Assembly: GCA_941918925.1 (NCBI GenBank)
Contig: OW799235.1
Location: 38,028,701 to 38,092,700 of the forward strand
DNA length: 64,000 bases
Reading direction: 5' to 3'
Origin: Phyto melanocephala
Lineage: Eukaryota; Arthropoda; Insecta; Diptera; Rhinophoridae
Under the pieces are notes generated by a model that worked only from the letters and a program-made list of their open reading frames with translations, was not told the origin of the DNA and did not search any database. Below are positions 1 to 9,410 of the stretch, one piece after another (positions within the stretch are counted from its first letter, which is position 1; the number at the start of each line of letters is the position of its first letter). A program made the translations under genes and the position numbers.

Positions 1-588
1 AATCGTGATGGCCGTTGTTTGTGCCAGCCGCAACAAACAGTCAGTCTTTATAAATACATTGGTTTTTTAACAACCACTCGTGGATTCTTATTTGCCTAAA
101 TGCGGCAATTCTTCTTGTTAACGAATCCACTGAGGAGAAAGTTTGCCTCGTTGCTAAAAATGATTTTCTTTGAAATTCACCATTAACTTCTGTCTGTTTA
201 ACCCACCAATCGGTGTATTGACGACGCTTGAAATGATCAGTAGGCCTTAATTCTTGAGTTAATAGTTCTGTCTAAGCGTTTAAGTTTAAATCTTTATGTA
301 AAGTTCGCATCAGTGATGTTAGTGAGATGTTCAATTGTTGGGCACGACGACAAGTAGAGGGTGGCGACTCTTCTGCCACACTATCATAAACAACAGCAAT
401 ATTTTTCGCAAAAAGAACTTAATGATCATGCACAGGTGTTTTCCCATTTCCTACGAACTTGTTTTGATGAAATTTGTGCACAATTCTCCCGCTTATGCTG
501 ACCGAGAAGATCACGAAGTGCACAAAAAAGGCTTCCAATCAGCTACTGTCGGCAAACATATCTTTTCTGGTTATACTTTCATTTATGG
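1..588 (-). pseudogene. Mariner-like transposase relic, copy 1
   Basis: Reading the minus strand gives mariner-like transposase pieces with stops and frame changes: an N-terminal segment ending ALRDLLGQHKREN, then AQQLNISLTSLMRTLHKDL, then RRQYTDWWVKQTEVNGEF, then LSGFVNKKNCRI. These match the helix-turn-helix region and the stretch after the first catalytic acidic residue. The DE motif itself is not readable as FSDEAHF. The C-terminal part lies beyond the left edge. In-frame stops such as NLNA-stop show it is dead. Identical to the second copy at 3113-3700. Confidence 0.75.
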
Positions 589-763
589 TAAACCATATAA
601 AGTAGTTAGAAGAGAAAAATAATAGTCTGGCAACGCAGATACAAACGCTGTTGCAGATTTGATCTACATACATCTATACTATGTGCTTGTATGTTATGAG
701 TTTCCTTCGAAACTACTTTTTCAATTTCTAGAATTTTTTTACCAATGCTCTAGGTCATTATTC

Positions 764-1283
764 CGAACGTACATAGGCTATATTTTAGTTTTATATCTAA
801 GGTGGGCGTGGTACCTCCCATACAATTTAAACACATTTCATGGCATATTTTGAGAATTATAGTAGATTTTGTCTTTAAATTTTTTACGAATTACTTTGAT
901 AGCAGTTTCCTTATTCGAGAAAAAGTGGGTAGGATCGGAGCAGGGGACATGGTATCTCCCACATAAAAAAAAATACATTTGATGTCATATATAGAAAATT
1001 ATAAACGGAATTAGTTAAATCTAAAGTACGAACTATTTTTATGACAATTTTCACATTTTCAATTCTCACAATTGTACAACATCTAACGAATGCTGATAGC
1101 AAAAGTGCTTAAATTTGGATAACTAGCTTTATTGATAATGGAAATGAAATGTATAATAGTATAAGAACTATCAAAAAGTAAAACGAACATACACTTTATA
1201 CTCTTTATAAAACAATTACGTTTAAATATAAAAAGCAATTCACACGTTCTATTGGGTGTAGTGAAGCCCACCGGGTAAGCTAA
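764..1283. other. Non-coding spacer of the composite block
   Basis: No gene seen. It contains a short segment with GTGGGCGTGGTACCTCCC and a similar GGTATCTCCCACA stretch, typical of old dispersed fly repeats. The counterpart in copy 2 (3876-4400) differs by several substitutions and a ~22-bp replacement near 4157-4190. Confidence 0.5.
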
Positions 1284-2123
1284 TAAAGGGTGATTTTTTA
1301 GCTATTATCTTTTTGGCAACACTGGTTTAAACAGCTGACGCACGTTTCGTGTTTTGTTTTACTGTCAAACATCTTCAGTTTGGTCTATAATTTAACCATG
1401 AATCAACAAATGAACAACGCTTACAAATTATTGAATTTTATTATCAAAATGGCTCAATGGGTACGTTAATAAGCAGAATTGTCGCTTTCGGAGTGAAGAT
1501 CAGTCAGAAACATTGCAAGAGCTACCAATGCATTCAGAAAAGGTCACAGTTTGGTGCGGTTTATGGGCTGGTGGCATCATTGGACCGTACTTCTTCAAAG
1601 ATGATGCGAATCGTAACGTAACTGTGAATGTTGAGCGCTACCGTGAGATGATATCCAACTTTTTTTGCTTGACCTGCATGACATGTGGTTTCAACAAGAC
1701 GGTGCCACATGTCACACAGCACGCTCAACAATGGACTTATTGAGAGGCGAGTTCGGTGAAAATTTTATTTCCGTTCGGGACCGGTCAATTGGCCGCCTAG
1801 ATCGTGCGATTTAACGCCTTTAGTGGGGCTATGTTAAAGCTTATGTCTATACACACAAGCCCGCTTCAATTGACGCATTGGAAGACAACATTGAAGCATT
1901 TATTCATGAGATACCGGCCGAAATGTTGTAAAGAGTATGCTCAAATTGGACTAAGCGGATGGACCATTTGCGGCGCAGTCACGGTCAACATTTGCATGGA
2001 ATAATCTTCAAACATTAAATTATATGGACCGTACTATCGATTCAAATAAAGACTTCATGCATTTTTCTGAATTTTATGTATTTTTTTTTAACTTTCCTAT
2101 AGCTCTTAAAAAATCACCCTTTA
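1284..2123 (+). mobile_element. Internally deleted mariner, copy 1 (836 bp plus TA duplications)
   Basis: Element at 1286-2121 flanked by TA (1284-1285 and 2122-2123). Terminal inverted repeats AAGGGTGATTTTTTA at the left and TAAAAAATCACCCTT at the right. Reading frames inside give a mariner transposase in pieces. The N-terminal IIEFYYQN is joined directly to WLNGYVNKQNCRF, so the region with the DNA-binding domain and first catalytic acidic residue is missing. Downstream are VTVWCGLWAGGIIGPYFF, the second-acid motif WFQQDGATCH and the third-acid motif SCDLTPL, then LEDNIEAF. A small deletion follows NFF near 1664. It cannot encode an active enzyme and is non-autonomous. Confidence 0.88.
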
Positions 2124-2256
2124 TATAATAAAATTATTATAGAATATTGTACAAACAATTCATCACTTTGAAGAAACATTAAATCCAAATGAAACCGAAT
2201 TTCAAAAAAAACAGAAAATCTTTCTTCAAGTATGTCTAATAGGCTTAGAGTGATCA

Positions 2257-2689
2257 TCTATATATATAAAAGTGAAACTCGTCTGTCTGTGTGTGTGTGT
2301 TAGCTAGAGACTCCGAAACTGTAAAACCGATCGGACTCAAACCTTGGCAAATTGTTGTACACATTCCAGGGAGTGTTTACGGGTGGTAAAAAATGGGCGG
2401 ATCCACGCCCATAAAAAATTAATTATCATTTTTAGCTACTTGCACTTCACCGATTTTTCTGAAACTTTGCACACCTATTGAGCTATTATGTCTATACTAT
2501 TTCGTGATTAGAAAAGTGGGCAGTGTCACGCCCATAAAAAAAAGTTATCATTTTCAGTTACTTGAACTTCACCGATTTTTCTGAAACTTTACACATACAT
2601 ATATTGAGCTGTCATGACTATACAGTTTCGTGAAAAGTGGGCAGTGCCGTGTCCATAAAAAAAGGTTATAATTTTTAGCTTCTTGCACT
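2257..2689 (+). mobile_element. Helitron, family 1, 3'-truncated
   Basis: Begins A|TCTATATATATAAAAGTG as in the complete copies at 7916, 14351 and 42637-43381 (minus). It contains a short TG run, the segment ACCGATCGGACTC, and ~120-bp internal repeats marked by GTGGGCAGTGTCACGCCC. The 3' end (hairpin and CTAG) is missing: homology to copy 2 stops after CTTCTTGCAC. No coding capacity. Confidence 0.75.
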
Positions 2690-2984
2690 ATAATTAATCA
2701 AAATGCCTAAAATAAAGAGATTATACTAAGTATTAATGTTTATATTCCAAACTAAGTGATATTAAAGCACTGTGTAGCATTATTTTGTTTGCACACAAAT
2801 CTACATGGTGGTCCAACCGAAACGCAAACAAAACGTTTTCAGAGAATCATTTTAATATTTCTTGTTATGATGAAAGAATCTATGATAATTATGTGTAAAA
2901 CAAAATACCGGACAAATGATGGTTACGGCTTCGGTGGCATACTTATCTGACGGTCCCTATTTTTAATGACACTGAAACATACCT
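2690..2984. other. Unassigned spacer between the composite blocks
   Basis: No homology to the rest of the window was noticed and no convincing reading frame is present. It joins the truncated Helitron of copy 1 to the C-terminal end of the next minus-strand mariner relic. Confidence 0.4.
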
Positions 2985-3700
2985 GAGGTTAAATGTCATT
3001 AATGTGCCGAATTATCTCATCATTGATCTCTTGACTTATTCTTGGCCTATTGATGTACACGTTTTCTTTTAAATATTCCGAAAGAAAGAAGTCCAACGTT
3101 GTCAAATCATATAATCGTGATGGCCGTTGTTTGTGCCAGCCGCAACAAACAGTCAGTCTTTATAAATACATTGGTTTTTTAACAACCACTCGTGGATTCT
3201 TATTTGCCTAAATGCGGCAATTCTTCTTGTTAACGAATCCACTGAGGAGAAAGTTTGCCTCGTTGCTAAAAATGATTTTCTTTGAAATTCACCATTAACT
3301 TCTGTCTGTTTAACCCACCAATCGGTGTATTGACGACGCTTGAAATGATCAGTAGGCCTTAATTCTTGAGTTAATAGTTCTGTCTAAGCGTTTAAGTTTA
3401 AATCTTTATGTAAAGTTCGCATCAGTGATGTTAGTGAGATGTTCAATTGTTGGGCACGACGACAAGTAGAGGGTGGCGACTCTTCTGCCACACTATCATA
3501 AACAACAGCAATATTTTTCGCAAAAAGAACTTAATGATCATGCACAGGTGTTTTCCCATTTCCTACGAACTTGTTTTGATGAAATTTGTGCACAATTCTC
3601 CCGCTTATGCTGACCGAGAAGATCACGAAGTGCACAAAAAAGGCTTCCAATCAGCTACTGTCGGCAAACATATCTTTTCTGGTTATACTTTCATTTATGG
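2985..3700 (-). pseudogene. Mariner-like transposase relic, copy 2
   Basis: Minus-strand relic that spans the boundary at 3112/3113. In order from high to low coordinate it shows the N-terminal ALRDLLGQHKREN region, the AQQLNISLTSLMRTLHKDL helix-turn-helix part, RRQYTDWWVKQTEVNGEF and LSGFVNKKNCRI. It then jumps from a segment ending LTVCCGWHKQ to RPSRLYDLTTLDFFL and YINRPRISQEINDEIIRHI. The jump removes the GPYFF and WFQQDGA parts, so the second catalytic acidic residue is gone. Several stops are present. It is a different mariner lineage from the plus-strand elements at 1284 and 4401, judged by its divergent residues. Confidence 0.78.
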
Positions 3701-5589
3701 TAAACCATATAAAGTAGTTAGAAGAGAAAAATAATAGTCTGGCAACGCAGATACAAACGCTGTTGCAGATTTGATCTACATACATCTATACTATGTGCTT
3801 GTATGTTATGAGTTTCCTTCGAAACTACTTTTTCAATTTCTAGAATTTTTTTACCAATGCTCTAGGTCATTATTCTGAACGTACATTTTTGTTTTATATC
3901 TAAGGTGGGCGTGGTACCTCCCATACAATTTAAGCACATTTCACGACATATTTTGAGAATTATAGTAGCTTTTTTCTTTAAATTTTGTACGAATTACTTT
4001 AATAGCAGTTTCCTTATTCGAGGAAAAGTGGGTAGGATCGGAGCAGGGGGCATGGTATCTCCCACACAAAAAAAAAATACATTTGATGTCATATATAGAA
4101 AATTATAAACGGAATTAGTTAAATCTTAGTACGAACTATTTTTATGACAATTTTCTGGTTTTCTATCCAAGCAGAAGATGAATACATTCTCTCACAATTG
4201 TACAACATCTAACGAATGCTGATAGCAAAAGTGCTTAAACTAGTTTTATTGATAATGGAAATGAAATGTATAATAGTATAAGAATTATCAAAAAGTAAAA
4301 CGAACATACACTTTATACTCTTTATAAAACAATTACGTTTAAATATAAAAAGCAATTCACACCTTCTATTGGGTGTAGTAAAGCCCACCGGGTAAGCTAA
4401 TAAAGGGTGCTTTTTTAGCTATTATCTTTTTGGCAACACTGGTTTAAACAGCTGACGCACGTTTCGTGTTTTGTTTTACTGTCAAACATCTTCAGTTTGG
4501 TCTATAATTTAACCATGAATCTTAAGTCTTACAAACGAACAACGCTTACAAATTATTGAATTTTATTATCAAAATGGCTCAATGGGTACGTTAATAAGCA
4601 GAACTGTCGCTTTCGGAGTGAAGATCAGCCAGAAGCATTGCAAGAGCTACCAATGTATTCAGAAAAGGTCACAGTTTGGTGCGGTTTATGGGCTGGTGGC
4701 ATCATTGGACCGTACTTCTTTAAAGTTGATGCGAATCGTAACATAACTGTGAATGTTGAGCGCTACCGTGGGATGATATCCAACTTTTTTTTGCCCAAAT
4801 TCAAGAGCTTGACTTGCATGACATGTGGTTTCAACAAGACGGTGCCACATGTCACACAGCACGCTCAACAATGGACTTATTGAGAGGCGAGTTCGGTGAA
4901 AATTTTATTTCCGTTCGGGACCGATCAATTGGCCGCCTAGATCGTGCGATTTAACGCCTTTAGATTTTTTTGTGGGGCTATGTTGAAGCTCATGTCTATA
5001 CACACATGCCCGCTTCAATTGACGCATTGGAAGACAACATTGAAGCATTTATTCATGAGATACCGGCCGAAATGTTGTAAAGAGTATGCTCAAATTGGAC
5101 TAAGCGGATGGACCATTTGAGGCGCAGTCACGGTCAACATTTGCATGAAAATCTTCAAACATTAAATTATATGGACCGTACTATCGATTTAACCCTAGAA
5201 CGGTAAACATATTTTGTACCTAGTTAATGGTAAACTTCGCCTGTGAGGCAACTTTTTAAAAAAAGCCCTTATATGACCCCAAAAACAACAAAAATTTATT
5301 AAAACAAAAACAAAACAAATTTATTCAATGGTAAATATCAGAAATAAACAAAAACCAATTCATTTTATAAATATCTACAAGTCTTATATGTCAATCACAT
5401 ATTTCAGTCACTAGGGTTAAAACATTTTAACAAAAAAAAAAAAAATAATAATAAAAAATCCATTCGAGATTTAAAAAAAACTTTTGTATCTTATTGTCCA
5501 TAGATCTAATTAACACTTTAAAAAATAATATTAAGTTTTTATGCTGGAAGTAGCTCTGCAGACCAAAATAGATTTTGAAGTTTTTCAAA

Positions 5590-7407
5590 CTATTTTTTTG
5601 CATCACATTGCCCACAGTTCGGTGATCTGTGCTCTAAGCAGTATGTTTTCTTGCACTTTACGCAAAAATATACGCTCATGCGCTTTGATTTTGGAGGGCA
5701 GAAGTCACATTTTGATCGTTTGCCCTTTTTTATGCCTGGCTCGTCTCCATTTTCGTCCGTGTTATGACCAATACTGTCTTCTATTGCTGCACGAACTCTT
5801 TTCTGCATACGTGGCCTTTCTTCCAAACGGGTAGTGCACCAGTCAGTACATAGGTTCTTGCTTATTTTCTTTAGGAATTCTCTTCTCGACATCGCTTTTG
5901 TTTTCAAAATTTTACAGTTGGACACGTAAATTACATAGCTGTTGAGTAAAGCCATATTCAACATTCCATAAAGTATGCAAAGCGGCCAACGCTTTGTCTT
6001 GCGACTACAGCTTGAATGACAGCACATCTGATCAAAAGTATCCACCGCACCTTTTGTTTCATTATAAGATTGTATTATTATTGGCTTACCAGAAATGGGA
6101 TCAATGGATGGTTTGTCGTGCATTGTAGAGAGCAAAAGTACTGTTTTTTGAGGCTTCGGATGATAGCTAACAAGAGTCAGATTTTCATGGAATCCAAAAA
6201 GAGATGTGCCAATAGGACGTGGTGAAATATGCTTAAACTCCTCAGGAATTTCTGGCTTATTACTTCGAGTTGTTCCAACGAAAGTAAGATTGTATGGTGG
6301 TTGAAGCAATTGCTCAGCTAACGGAACAGATGTAAACCAGTTATCGCCAGTCAAATTACGATTTATTCCATGTATAGTCTTTGTAAGCAGCTTACAATAG
6401 TGAGAGCCCAATGGTTCGTTTATAGTTGCAGTACCATTTTTGCCTAAATACGGTGATGCATCAATCATATATTTCGATCTTACATCGCACAATAAAACAA
6501 TCTTTATTCCATATTTCGCCGGTTTATTAGGAATATACATACGGAATGGGCAACGTCCCCTGAATGCCAAAAGTTGCTCGTCTATTGTAACGTATGAGCC
6601 TGGTTTATACAGATCTCTACACTGTTTAATAAAAGCTTCCCAAATATTTCGAATAGGTGCAAACTTATCGGTTTTTCTTCTATCATCGCGAGTGTTACGA
6701 TCATCGAAACGTAAGCACCTGATAAGAAATTCAAATCGCTTACAACTCATTGCAGCTAAATTTTGGGATCCACAAATCGTAGGATCAAACAGTTCTTCAG
6801 TTGACAGGTGATTATTTTTCAATGCACCGCTCAATATTAGTACGCCAAGAAGAGCACGAAATTCTTTTATTGTGGCATGTGATATAGTAGTATTTTGAAC
6901 TTTATATTTTGTAGCTGCTTGATCAATAAATTCATTTGTGCGCAAAAGTATTTCATCCAATATTTCTGAAGTAAAAAACAGTTCGAAGCACTTCAAGGGA
7001 TCTTCAATGCTTTTAGCTTCTCCCTTTGGTCCTGGCATAATATTGACTATGTTTCTTGAAGGAGTTCTGTTAGATACTCTTTTTGACGAAGACGGTATGG
7101 TGGACCAAATATATTTGTTCTTACCTCTCATAACCAATTCGGATTGTGTCTCACAAGGCTGTTGTTCTTCAATTCTCGGAGTCCCTATATCTTTCTGGAT
7201 ATGAGCCGATGTAGTTTGTACATCATTTTGATCAGATACGTCAATATACTGTATTTCATCACCTATATCGGTGAAGTAAGTGGGGTCGGCCTGACTTTCA
7301 TCTGAGTCAGAATCAGCTTCAACTTCTAAATCATCGTCAAGTTCACTTCCACTATCTGATATCTCGTCCAGCCAATTCAGTATCTGCGCTTCAGACACAG
7401 TCATCAT
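5590..7407 (-). CDS. piggyBac transposase, intact 605 aa
   Basis: Uninterrupted 605-residue frame, close to the usual length of piggyBac transposases (about 600). It would cut and paste the element at TTAA sites in the nucleus. Domains in order: acidic N-terminus (residues ~1-60, rich in D, E and S), DDE transposase core (~130-500), and a C-terminal cysteine-rich zinc-binding domain (~567-601, with C567, C570, C582, C585, C590, H593, C598 and C601). The three catalytic aspartates are visible: D276 in TIDEQ, D355 in GDNWFTS and D456 in TKGAVDTFDQ; their spacings (79 and 101) match the family. The start is the first ATG of MMTVSEAQ, the only frame reaching the acidic region. The stop lies about 400 bp inside the 5193 end. 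No frameshift or missing catalytic residue is seen, so activity is plausible but unproven. Confidence 0.96.
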   Translation of the reverse strand: MMTVSEAQILNWLDEISDSGSELDDDLEVEADSDSDESQADPTYFTDIGDEIQYIDVSDQNDVQTTSAHIQKDIGTPRIEEQQPCETQSELVMRGKNKYIWSTIPSSSKRVSNRTPSRNIVNIMPGPKGEAKSIEDPLKCFELFFTSEILDEILLRTNEFIDQAATKYKVQNTTISHATIKEFRALLGVLILSGALKNNHLSTEELFDPTICGSQNLAAMSCKRFEFLIRCLRFDDRNTRDDRRKTDKFAPIRNIWEAFIKQCRDLYKPGSYVTIDEQLLAFRGRCPFRMYIPNKPAKYGIKIVLLCDVRSKYMIDASPYLGKNGTATINEPLGSHYCKLLTKTIHGINRNLTGDNWFTSVPLAEQLLQPPYNLTFVGTTRSNKPEIPEEFKHISPRPIGTSLFGFHENLTLVSYHPKPQKTVLLLSTMHDKPSIDPISGKPIIIQSYNETKGAVDTFDQMCCHSSCSRKTKRWPLCILYGMLNMALLNSYVIYVSNCKILKTKAMSRREFLKKISKNLCTDWCTTRLEERPRMQKRVRAAIEDSIGHNTDENGDEPGIKKGKRSKCDFCPPKSKRMSVYFCVKCKKTYCLEHRSPNCGQCDAKK

Positions 7408-7702
7408 AAAAACCTGTAAAAATTACATGCACACTATAATTTTTAGCAAAAAAAATTAGAAAAACACAAAAGTAAATATGCCCAAAAAAATACCTTTATT
7501 GGTAAACTTCGCCTCACAGGCGGCTCAATTATCTATTACTCAACAACGCAGCGAAGCAAAAGCAAATGCTTGTGTGCGCCAACTCGTACAACACTAAACT
7601 GAGTTGGCACGAGAGCACGCTTTAATAGGAGTAACCGATAAGAAAATATTGCAAAAAAAACAACATTTTTCCGCCTCACAGGCTGTGTTTACCATTCTAG
7701 GG
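7408..7702. promoter_or_regulatory. piggyBac 5' non-coding end with subterminal repeats
   Basis: The ~295 bases between the transposase start and the right terminus hold GCCTCACAGGC near 7511, GCCTCACAGGC near 7672 and the terminal repeat at 7687-7702. Promoter function is inferred only from position upstream of the transposase; no clear TATA box was singled out. Confidence 0.5.
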
Positions 7703-7915
7703 TTAAATAAAGACTTCATGCATTTTTCTGAATTTTATGTATTTTTTTTAACTTTCCTATAGCTCTTAAAAAATCACCCTTTATATAATAAAATTATTAT
7801 AGAATCGTGTACAAACAATTCATCACTTTGAAGAAACATTAAATCCAAATGGAACTGAATTTCAAAAAAACACAACATTTTTCTTCAAGTATATCTAATA
7901 GGCTTAGAGTGATCA

Positions 7916-8404
7916 TCTATATATATAAAAGTGAAACTCGTCTGTCTGTGTGTGTGTGTGTTAGCTAGAGACTCCGAAACTGTAGAACCGATCGGACTCA
8001 AACCTAGGCAAATTGTTGTACACATTCCAGGGAGTGTTTAGGGGTGGTAAAAAATGGGCGGGTCCACGCCCATAAAAAATTAGTTATCATTTTTAGCTAC
8101 TTTCACTTCACCGATTTTCTGAAACTTTGCACACCTATTGAGCTATTATGTCTATACTATTTCGTGATTAGAAAAGTGGGCAGTGTCACGCCCATAAAAA
8201 AAAGTTATCATTTTCAGTTACTTGAACTTCACCGATTTTTCTGAAACTTTGCACACCTATTGAGCTATTATGTCTATACAATTTCGTGATTAGAAAAGAG
8301 GGCAGTGTTATAATTTTTAGCTTCTTGCACTTGATATTCAATTCAATTTCAGAATGCATTTTTTGTCATTAAGGGGCGTATCAACGCGCGCCGGACTTGG
8401 TTAG
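7916..8404 (+). mobile_element. Helitron, family 1, near complete
   Basis: Starts A|TCTATATATATAAAAGTG at 7916 and ends GGACTTGGTTAG|T at 8404, where other copies have GGCTTGGCTAG|T; the terminal CTAG is thus mutated to TTAG. The GC-rich GCGCGCCGG before the end is the expected 3' hairpin region. Inside are a TG run, ACCGATCGGACTC, and ~120-bp repeats with GTGGGC...CACGCCC. No Rep/helicase coding sequence: non-autonomous. Confidence 0.82.
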
Positions 8405-8473
8405 TTATTAATAAAGAAGGATCTACAAAATATTATTTGTTCTAGGTTTTATAAAAAAAAATATGTTGAATTT

Positions 8474-9290
8474 TTATACCAGCCACCAAAAAATAAATGG
8501 TGTTGGTATATTTATTTTCTCATTCCGTTTGTAGCTCATCGAAATATTCATTTAAGACCTCATCAAGTATATATTTTCTGAGTCCTGATTTAATTTTATG
8601 ATGATCTATCGATCTTCATCCGTCTATCCAACAGTTAAAAGCACGATAGAGCTCGAACCGAAAGTTAGGGGGTTTCAAATTTTGCCAGAATATTTCTTAT
8701 ACACAAGGTTTGTTTGGTATTGCAAATGGGCTTAATCGAAATATTAGGAAGAGAGTTATAGCTCGTAATGCAAGAGTAGGACAAACAAAAAATATCCTTC
8801 CAACATCGAATAAAATGCTATTCTGTCAAAACGTATTCCTGAGCAAAATAAATATTTCTCCCCGAAAATTGCTTAAATCTATACAATAAAAAAGAAGTTA
8901 TGGTTCAAAATATACGAAAATGTATGCCGCATAGTGACTTTTTCGGTATATTAGCATTTAAAACTGACAAAATTTAATGTACGATTCGGAAATTTTGCAA
9001 ACGTTACTTTTTAGTCAAGGGACCTGTACTTGTACACCCACCTTCCATATAACGCTTTATTTAAAATTTATATAAATTCTCTATGAATAAAGATTTCGAA
9101 GAATAGAGGACTCTATATTGAAATATCTGAGTTGAATTTACTAGCAGAAACTACTTCGACACGCCTATTATTACGCCAACTTATCACATAGGTAATCTAC
9201 TCTTAATGAAATTTAAAATCTCATAAAACCGACAAAATTACAGGCACGATGATGAAATTTCGTACATATAGCTTCCTAGTTAAGTTAGTC
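8474..9290 (-). mobile_element. INE-1-like repeat (long subfamily)
   Basis: Opens with the terminal hairpin TATACCAGCCACCA...TGGTGTTGGTATA, followed by a degenerate CATCAAGTATATATTTTCTGAGTC and a CTATCCAACAG segment, then GAAAGTTAGGGGGTTCAAATTTT. The same order occurs, in reverse, in 45246-46077 and 52713-53945. The far end with TTCGGC...GCCGAA is missing. No coding capacity. Strand here means that the AAGTAAGAG end would be 5'. Confidence 0.7.
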
Positions 9291-9410
9291 ACTTTTTATT
9301 TGAATATCGTGCGGGTAAAATCAGCAACAGTAAATAGATCTTATAGTTTACTTTGTTATTGTGTAAAGAGATAAAGCAATTAAAGAATCCACAAACGCTT
9401 TCATATTACA

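Larger units (their letters stand above)
1..2689 (+). repeat. Composite block, copy 1 (left-truncated by window edge)
   Basis: This stretch matches 3113-8330 in the same orientation, with an initial offset of 3112 bp. The first 763 bases look identical by eye; from position 764 on there are scattered substitutions and indels (for example at 764, 775-790 and around 1057). It holds a minus-strand mariner relic, an internally deleted plus-strand mariner and the 5' part of a Helitron. Homology stops at 2689, inside the Helitron. The left limit is unknown because the window starts inside the block, so a local tandem duplication and two copies of a larger dispersed composite repeat are both possible. 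Confidence 0.9.
5189..7706 (-). mobile_element. Complete piggyBac-type transposon inserted in mariner
   Basis: TTAA target duplications lie at 5189-5192 and 7703-7706. Terminal inverted repeats are CCCTAGAACGGTAAAC (5193-5208) and, on the other strand, CCCTAGAATGGTAAAC (7687-7702): 16 bp with one mismatch. A subterminal motif GCCTGTGAGGC or its complement occurs near 5240, 7511 and 7672, the usual kind of internal repeat for transposase recognition. The 2510-bp body carries one transposase gene on the minus strand. Nothing visible disables either end or the gene, so it looks young. The outer sequence is plainly the mariner, because it resumes in register on the far side. Confidence 0.95.
4401..7783 (+). 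mobile_element. Internally deleted mariner, copy 2, interrupted by piggyBac
   Basis: Element at 4403-7781 with TA at 4401-4402 and 7782-7783. The terminal repeats are the same as in copy 1, with one change at the left end (GGGTGC for GGGTGA). Subtracting the piggyBac element and one TTAA leaves an ~870-bp mariner with the same internal deletion joining YYQN to WLNGYV. It keeps LPKFKSLTCM, which is shortened in copy 1, and has the WFQQDGATCH and SCDLTPL motifs broken by frameshifts. The last ~75 bases, right of the insertion, run from 7707 to 7781. Confidence 0.88.
3113..8330 (+). repeat. Composite block, copy 2, enlarged by a piggyBac insertion
   Basis: Second copy of the block at 1-2689. 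It is longer because a 2.5-kb piggyBac element sits inside its plus-strand mariner (5189-7706). The order of parts is the same as in copy 1: minus mariner relic, spacer, plus mariner, Helitron. Here the Helitron is complete to 8404, whereas copy 1 breaks off at 2689. The minus mariner of this copy also extends left of 3113 to about 2985, so the block is longer than what can be compared inside the window. Confidence 0.9.

Noticed and set aside
335..622. Identical 95-residue plus-strand frames at 335-622 and 3447-3734
   Set aside because: They run antisense to the mariner relic and are identical only because the whole block is duplicated. No known motif.
5541..5834. Plus-strand frames inside the piggyBac (also 6016-6225, 6440-6811, 6938-7204)
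   Set aside because: Antisense to the intact transposase; no motifs.
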